From Planctomycetota bacterium (GTDB lineage Bacteria; Planctomycetota; Planctomycetia; Pirellulales; Pirellulaceae), in NCBI GenBank assembly GCA_026692905.1, contig JAPLNL010000115.1, positions 29,172 to 65,264 of the forward strand: a stretch of DNA of 36,093 nt, written 5' to 3'. Shown here one piece after another: positions 32,806 to 36,093 of the stretch (its first letter is position 1; the number at the start of each line of letters is the position of its first letter). The position numbers were made by a program, and so were the translations under genes. The notes below the pieces were generated by a model, which worked only from the letters and a program-made list of their open reading frames with translations, did not search any database and had not been told where the DNA came from.

Positions 32806-35782
32806 TTTGTTTTTCCTTGTCGCTGGTTCCACGTTTTTCCAAAAATGGAGGACTCAATACAATTGTTTTAATCATCGATCCGAACCGAGAGCCCTCTCCC
32901 GATAAGTTTGATTGCATCTTTTCGATAAGCAATTCATCCGAAAGTCGCAAGGTTCGGCCTAGTCCAAATGCCAAGAGTTTCCGGCAAAGGTTTTCGCAGA
33001 AGTCGGTTTGCCTGTCGCTTTTGATGTACTTTCTCAAACCATCGATTCCGTTTCCTGCTTGTCCGTTTGGAAAAACCGCCGAGGCGTCGATAGTTCGTTC
33101 GCCCAGATCTCGATTTCGATGTTCCCCGATAGGCCCATAACTTTCGAAAGCCAAGCCGATGGAGTCGAAGCGGTCATGGCAAACAGCACAGCTTTCGAGT
33201 TGCCGATGTTGCTCTAAGGTTTGTCGCAACGTCCGCTCCCCGAGTTGCGATTCATCGACAGGCAACTCTGGAACATCAGGCGGAGGCGGAGGGACCTGCT
33301 CACCTAGCAACCGTCGGACCACCCAATAACCTCGCTTGACGGGGCTAGTTCGAAGCCCTGGGGCATTTTGAGTCATGAAGACGGCCATCGGAAGCAATCC
33401 GCCTCGCTGCGAATGGGGCAACTCCGATGCTCGCCACCAACGCGACTTTTCTCCTTTGCTTTCGTCAGGAAGACCGTAATGACTAGCCAGTTCCGAATTG
33501 ACAAAAGTATAGTCGGCATCCAGGCAATTTAGCACGGAGCGATTCTGCTGAATCAAATCGGTCAGAAACCGAATGGGTTCTTGGTACATGGCTTCACGAA
33601 GAGTATCGGTAAACTGTGGAAATCGAATGCGATCGACACTGTTGTGCGATTGAAATCTCTGGAAATCGAGCCATTGCGATCCAAATTCGATTGCGAGACC
33701 GCTTATCCGATCATCGCGCAGCATTCGCTCTACTTCAGCGGCCAAGATACTGGGGGTACGCAATCGCCCCTCTTTTGCGAGCGTCATCAACGGTTCGTCC
33801 GGCATACTGGACCAGAGAAAGTAGCTAAGTCGATTCGCGAGTGACAAGTCACTTAACAGTCTTCGTTCCGCTGTTTCTAACCTCAGGTCGATGCGGTAGC
33901 AAAACTCGGGCGACATCAACACGGAAACCAGTAGATCTTGAATTGCTTCCTCGTGCGAAAGACTTTCCTTTTGCCGAAGATCGGCGTAAAAATGCCGCAT
34001 TGCATCGCGATGTTGGCTAGTGAACGCTCCGCGAAAGGCGCGTTCCGCGAATCGTTCGATCGCTTCAAGATGAATCGCTTCTGAGCTGCGGCGAGTTTGT
34101 TCGACCCATCGTATTTGCGAATCGATATTGCTGAAGAACTCAGCGATTGCTTTCAAGTGCTCTTCCTTAGCATCCATCCGTTGCGCTTTCGCAAGATAGA
34201 GTTCGGAGAGTTTCAAGATTAGTTCAGCCGAACACGCTCCCTTGTTCTCAGGTCTTGCAAAATCGAACTCCGCGTTCCGTAAGAAATTGTGGTCCGTGCG
34301 CTCAAACCAAAGGAACCCCTGGTATTGACGGATGGGAGCAGCGGTTACGAAGTCGAGTTCTTGCCAAAGCTTGTCCAGCTCCGCACGGCCACTGACGTCC
34401 AAGATCCAGTCGCAAAGCGGCTTGTCATCTCGAAAATAGCCCATCATGCTGTGGAAGCCTGCGCTCAGCAACCGCCCTTTTTCCTGCTTCTCCTTGGGGA
34501 CACCGAGATAGTCACGCCCACGTTCTGAAAGGTAAAAAGCATCAGGAAAAATCTTGCAGAACAGTACAAGCTCACGATTGAGTTCAACGCGCAGTGGAAC
34601 CTCAGCTGGTGGCTTCAGAACATGTGCGACCTCTGCCGACAGTTTGTTAAAATCGATTGCATCAAGTGTGTTGGGGACGAAGGACTGACGGTGTTCAGCC
34701 GCTTGTCGATTCTTCCAAAGGACGAAAGCTTGGGCACCGTCGTGAATTCCCTTTAGCCGCAAATTGAATTTGGGTTCGAGCGAACGCCGAACATCGACGA
34801 TAAAGTCTCTCAATGCAAGACACTCGCTTCGAACCATGTTTTCATTTTGATTCGGCAACGCACGCCATCTTTTACGGATCTCTATATTTGGTCCGAGATC
34901 GGAAGAGACGCTGTTCGCATCGTTTAGAAAAACGTCCACCGCTGCTAAGTACTTTACGCTTACCCGGTGAAGTTTGGCAAGTTGCTCGAGTGAGACGGGA
35001 CGGCCCGAATCTCTGGCGACTTTCGCTTTCCAAGCGATGAAGAGGTAGTCAGCGATATCGGTGGGTTGTTGATAGTAAAAATCTACGATCCGCTGGACAC
35101 AATATTTGTCTCGGTCGGTATCGGTGGTCACTGGATGCGACGCAAAGGCGATGCCTGTCGGCGTTAAAACGAGATGGCTAGCGACAAGTCGCGCGGCGGT
35201 TAAGTACTTGTTCAAGAGTGCTGAGGACATAGACAGCGATTCGGCCGAATTGTCGAATCCTGCTTCGTTGGCCGGATCCACAGGGAACTCGCGAGCTGGT
35301 TTCAAATCAACTCCCGTCAGATCACGGAGCGTATTGTTGTACTCAGCATTGCTCAGTCGTCGGACAGAGACAATGCCCGGGTCGCCAGCCAAACGCGTTG
35401 CCTCTTCGCGGCGAAGGGAACTTGCAATTGCTGCGAACGACTTTTGCTCATCTGACGTTGGGCGCTGTGGAGCGTCTTTGGGGGGCATCGATTGATTTAC
35501 CACGCGTCTTTCGATCTCTTTCCATATGTTGAAATGATCGGACATTGAGCCGGGGCCGAATTCGCTGAGATTCAACTTTCCGTCGGGAGCCTCCCCCTGA
35601 TGGCAATCAATGCAATATTTCGAAAGAAAGGGGCGAATCGACGCGTCGAATGGATCATCCGCACTCGAAACCCCAATGGTTGCGAACGCGATCAACACCG
35701 ACCCTACTAAGACACGCATTGAGCAAGATGATTGGAAATCAAGTCCAAAAATGGGTAGGCAGCGCAAACGCATTCGTGACAT
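32795..35782 (-). CDS. Planctomycete cytochrome c protein (PSCyt1-DUF1587-DUF1595-DUF1592-DUF1588-DUF1585)
   Basis: A 995-residue exported protein; an ATG at 35719 (residue 22) is an alternative start just before the hydrophobic signal SVLIAFATIGVSSA. The N-terminal PSCyt1 domain has the haem motif C57-IDC-H61. DUF1587 is near 140-200 (VRRLSNAEYNNTLRDLTGVD). A long middle region (about 205-590) separates this from DUF1595/DUF1592 (LSLANRLSYFLWSSMPDEPL near 660). DUF1588 holds a second haem-type motif, C865-AVC-H869, with RFDSIGLAFESYGPIGEHR. DUF1585 ends the protein (LLAFGLGRTLRLSDE). This domain order is restricted largely to planctomycetes and relatives and is found with DUF1552 or DUF1501 partners. 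It is predicted to be periplasmic; the role in respiration or glycan breakdown is unproven. Confidence 0.93.
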   Translation of the reverse strand: MSRMRLRCLPIFGLDFQSSCSMRVLVGSVLIAFATIGVSSADDPFDASIRPFLSKYCIDCHQGEAPDGKLNLSEFGPGSMSDHFNIWKEIERRVVNQSMPPKDAPQRPTSDEQKSFAAIASSLRREEATRLAGDPGIVSVRRLSNAEYNNTLRDLTGVDLKPAREFPVDPANEAGFDNSAESLSMSSALLNKYLTAARLVASHLVLTPTGIAFASHPVTTDTDRDKYCVQRIVDFYYQQPTDIADYLFIAWKAKVARDSGRPVSLEQLAKLHRVSVKYLAAVDVFLNDANSVSSDLGPNIEIRKRWRALPNQNENMVRSECLALRDFIVDVRRSLEPKFNLRLKGIHDGAQAFVLWKNRQAAEHRQSFVPNTLDAIDFNKLSAEVAHVLKPPAEVPLRVELNRELVLFCKIFPDAFYLSERGRDYLGVPKEKQEKGRLLSAGFHSMMGYFRDDKPLCDWILDVSGRAELDKLWQELDFVTAAPIRQYQGFLWFERTDHNFLRNAEFDFARPENKGACSAELILKLSELYLAKAQRMDAKEEHLKAIAEFFSNIDSQIRWVEQTRRSSEAIHLEAIERFAERAFRGAFTSQHRDAMRHFYADLRQKESLSHEEAIQDLLVSVLMSPEFCYRIDLRLETAERRLLSDLSLANRLSYFLWSSMPDEPLMTLAKEGRLRTPSILAAEVERMLRDDRISGLAIEFGSQWLDFQRFQSHNSVDRIRFPQFTDTLREAMYQEPIRFLTDLIQQNRSVLNCLDADYTFVNSELASHYGLPDESKGEKSRWWRASELPHSQRGGLLPMAVFMTQNAPGLRTSPVKRGYWVVRRLLGEQVPPPPPDVPELPVDESQLGERTLRQTLEQHRQLESCAVCHDRFDSIGLAFESYGPIGEHRNRDLGERTIDASAVFPNGQAGNGIDGLRKYIKSDRQTDFCENLCRKLLAFGLGRTLRLSDELLIEKMQSNLSGEGSRFGSMIKTIVLSPPFLEKRGTSDKEKQNVE

Positions 35783-35957
35783 CTAACTGGGGTGAGGCGG
35801 GGGGGTGTGGAGGCCCCTCATTCTAATCGATCCAAGGCCATTCCACTAAGCGCTTCGTCATAAGTCTTACAGTGAAATGAAAAATTAGCCGTCCTTCTCG
35901 ACGAATGTCGAGCACATGCTAAGCACTTGGGCACGAGTCTTCGAGAGAAACACACCT

Positions 35958-35977
35958 TTAGCCGTTGGGCGCTAGCC
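35958..35977. repeat. Possible dispersed planctomycete repeat fragment
   Basis: TTAGCCGTTGGGCGCTAGCC resembles, from memory, short intergenic elements common in Rhodopirellula-type genomes. Only one copy is in the window. The remainder of 35783-36030 holds a seven-G run (35801-35807) and no recognised gene. Confidence 0.3.
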
Positions 35978-36031
35978 AAATGGCACTCTCTTTGAGATTC
36001 TAGTCATTTTTCGCAGGGACCCCAGGCCCTT

Positions 36032-36046
36032 TGGCACGATATTTGC
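36032..36046 (+). promoter_or_regulatory. Sigma-54 (RpoN) -24/-12 promoter
   Basis: TGGCACGATATTTGC fits the sigma-54 consensus TGGCAC-N5-TTGC. The GG at 36033-36034 and GC at 36045-36046 are exactly 10 bases apart. Transcription would start near 36058, giving a leader of about 32 bases before the ATG at 36090. A weaker similar site (TGGCACTCTCTTTGA) is at 35981-35995. Confidence 0.8.
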
Positions 36047-36089
36047 GCCGCTGTTTTGGTTTTCTTTTTACTGCCAAGAGAGAACCAGC

Positions 36090-36093
36090 ATGG
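36090..36093 (+). CDS. Start of a gene cut by the window edge
   Basis: An ATG at 36090-36092 follows the purine-rich AAGAGAGA (36075-36082) at 7-base spacing and lies 43 bases downstream of the sigma-54 promoter. Only the first codon is visible, so the product is unknown. Confidence 0.5.

Noticed and set aside
1-36093. tRNA, rRNA, integrase, transposase or phage genes
   Set aside because: None could be recognised by motif or anticodon-arm structure in either strand, so the region is not called a genomic island.

Overview
The window looks like the chromosome of a planctomycete, most likely of the Pirellulaceae (Rhodopirellula/Blastopirellula type). This is inferred from gene content: a DUF1552 protein paired with a PSCyt1-DUF1587-DUF1595-DUF1592-DUF1588-DUF1585 protein, a DUF1559 pseudopilin-like protein followed by a small carboxypeptidase-regulatory-like lipoprotein, a BBP7-type outer-membrane barrel, LEPR-XLL-like N-termini on cohesin/dockerin surface proteins, a sialidase, a GH32/43-like propeller protein and a DUF5117/DUF4953 metalloprotease. 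I saw no tRNA, rRNA, CRISPR array, phage or transposase gene.

Layout. 1-654: C-terminal end of a dockerin-type surface protein that begins outside the window, preceded by a DENGS tandem repeat. 987-4189: a small DUF5655-like protein and a large secreted DUF4091-like protein. 4246-5634 (minus): secreted beta-propeller glycosidase-like protein. 5896-6936: Gfo/Idh/MocA oxidoreductase. 7090-11796: two secreted metalloprotease-like proteins, one HExxH gluzincin-like and one HExxHxxGxxH metzincin, closed by a strong terminator. 12058-19060: an extracellular-matrix-like cluster with a Q/Y/N/S-rich low-complexity protein, a cohesin plus SdrD_B-like protein, a cohesin/dockerin/six-cadherin-repeat protein, and a BBP7-like outer-membrane barrel. 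19390-21574: convergent sialidase and aldo/keto reductase. 21575-22254: a non-coding block with a 39-bp tandem repeat. 22255-29474: pstSCAB phosphate-import operon with greatly enlarged PstC and PstA. 29715-31403: DUF1559 protein plus lipoprotein. 31477-35782 (minus): the DUF1592-type cytochrome and DUF1552 operon. 35783-36093: intergenic region with a near-consensus sigma-54 promoter 43 bases ahead of a start codon at the window edge.

Functionally the window is dominated by exported proteins: polysaccharide or sialoglycan breakdown, extracellular proteolysis, cell-surface adhesion and assembly, and high-affinity phosphate uptake. This fits a surface-attached, polymer-degrading planctomycete. 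The most unusual items are: (i) the enlarged Pst permeases, PstC with a predicted periplasmic beta-propeller and an inserted membrane block, PstA with a coiled-coil periplasmic region; (ii) the cohesin/dockerin/cadherin/prion-like surface cluster, with an exact 300-bp repeat array that shows recent internal duplication; (iii) several families of intergenic hairpin or tandem repeats, one of which keeps its stem through paired base changes between copies; and (iv) the sigma-54 promoter at the right edge.
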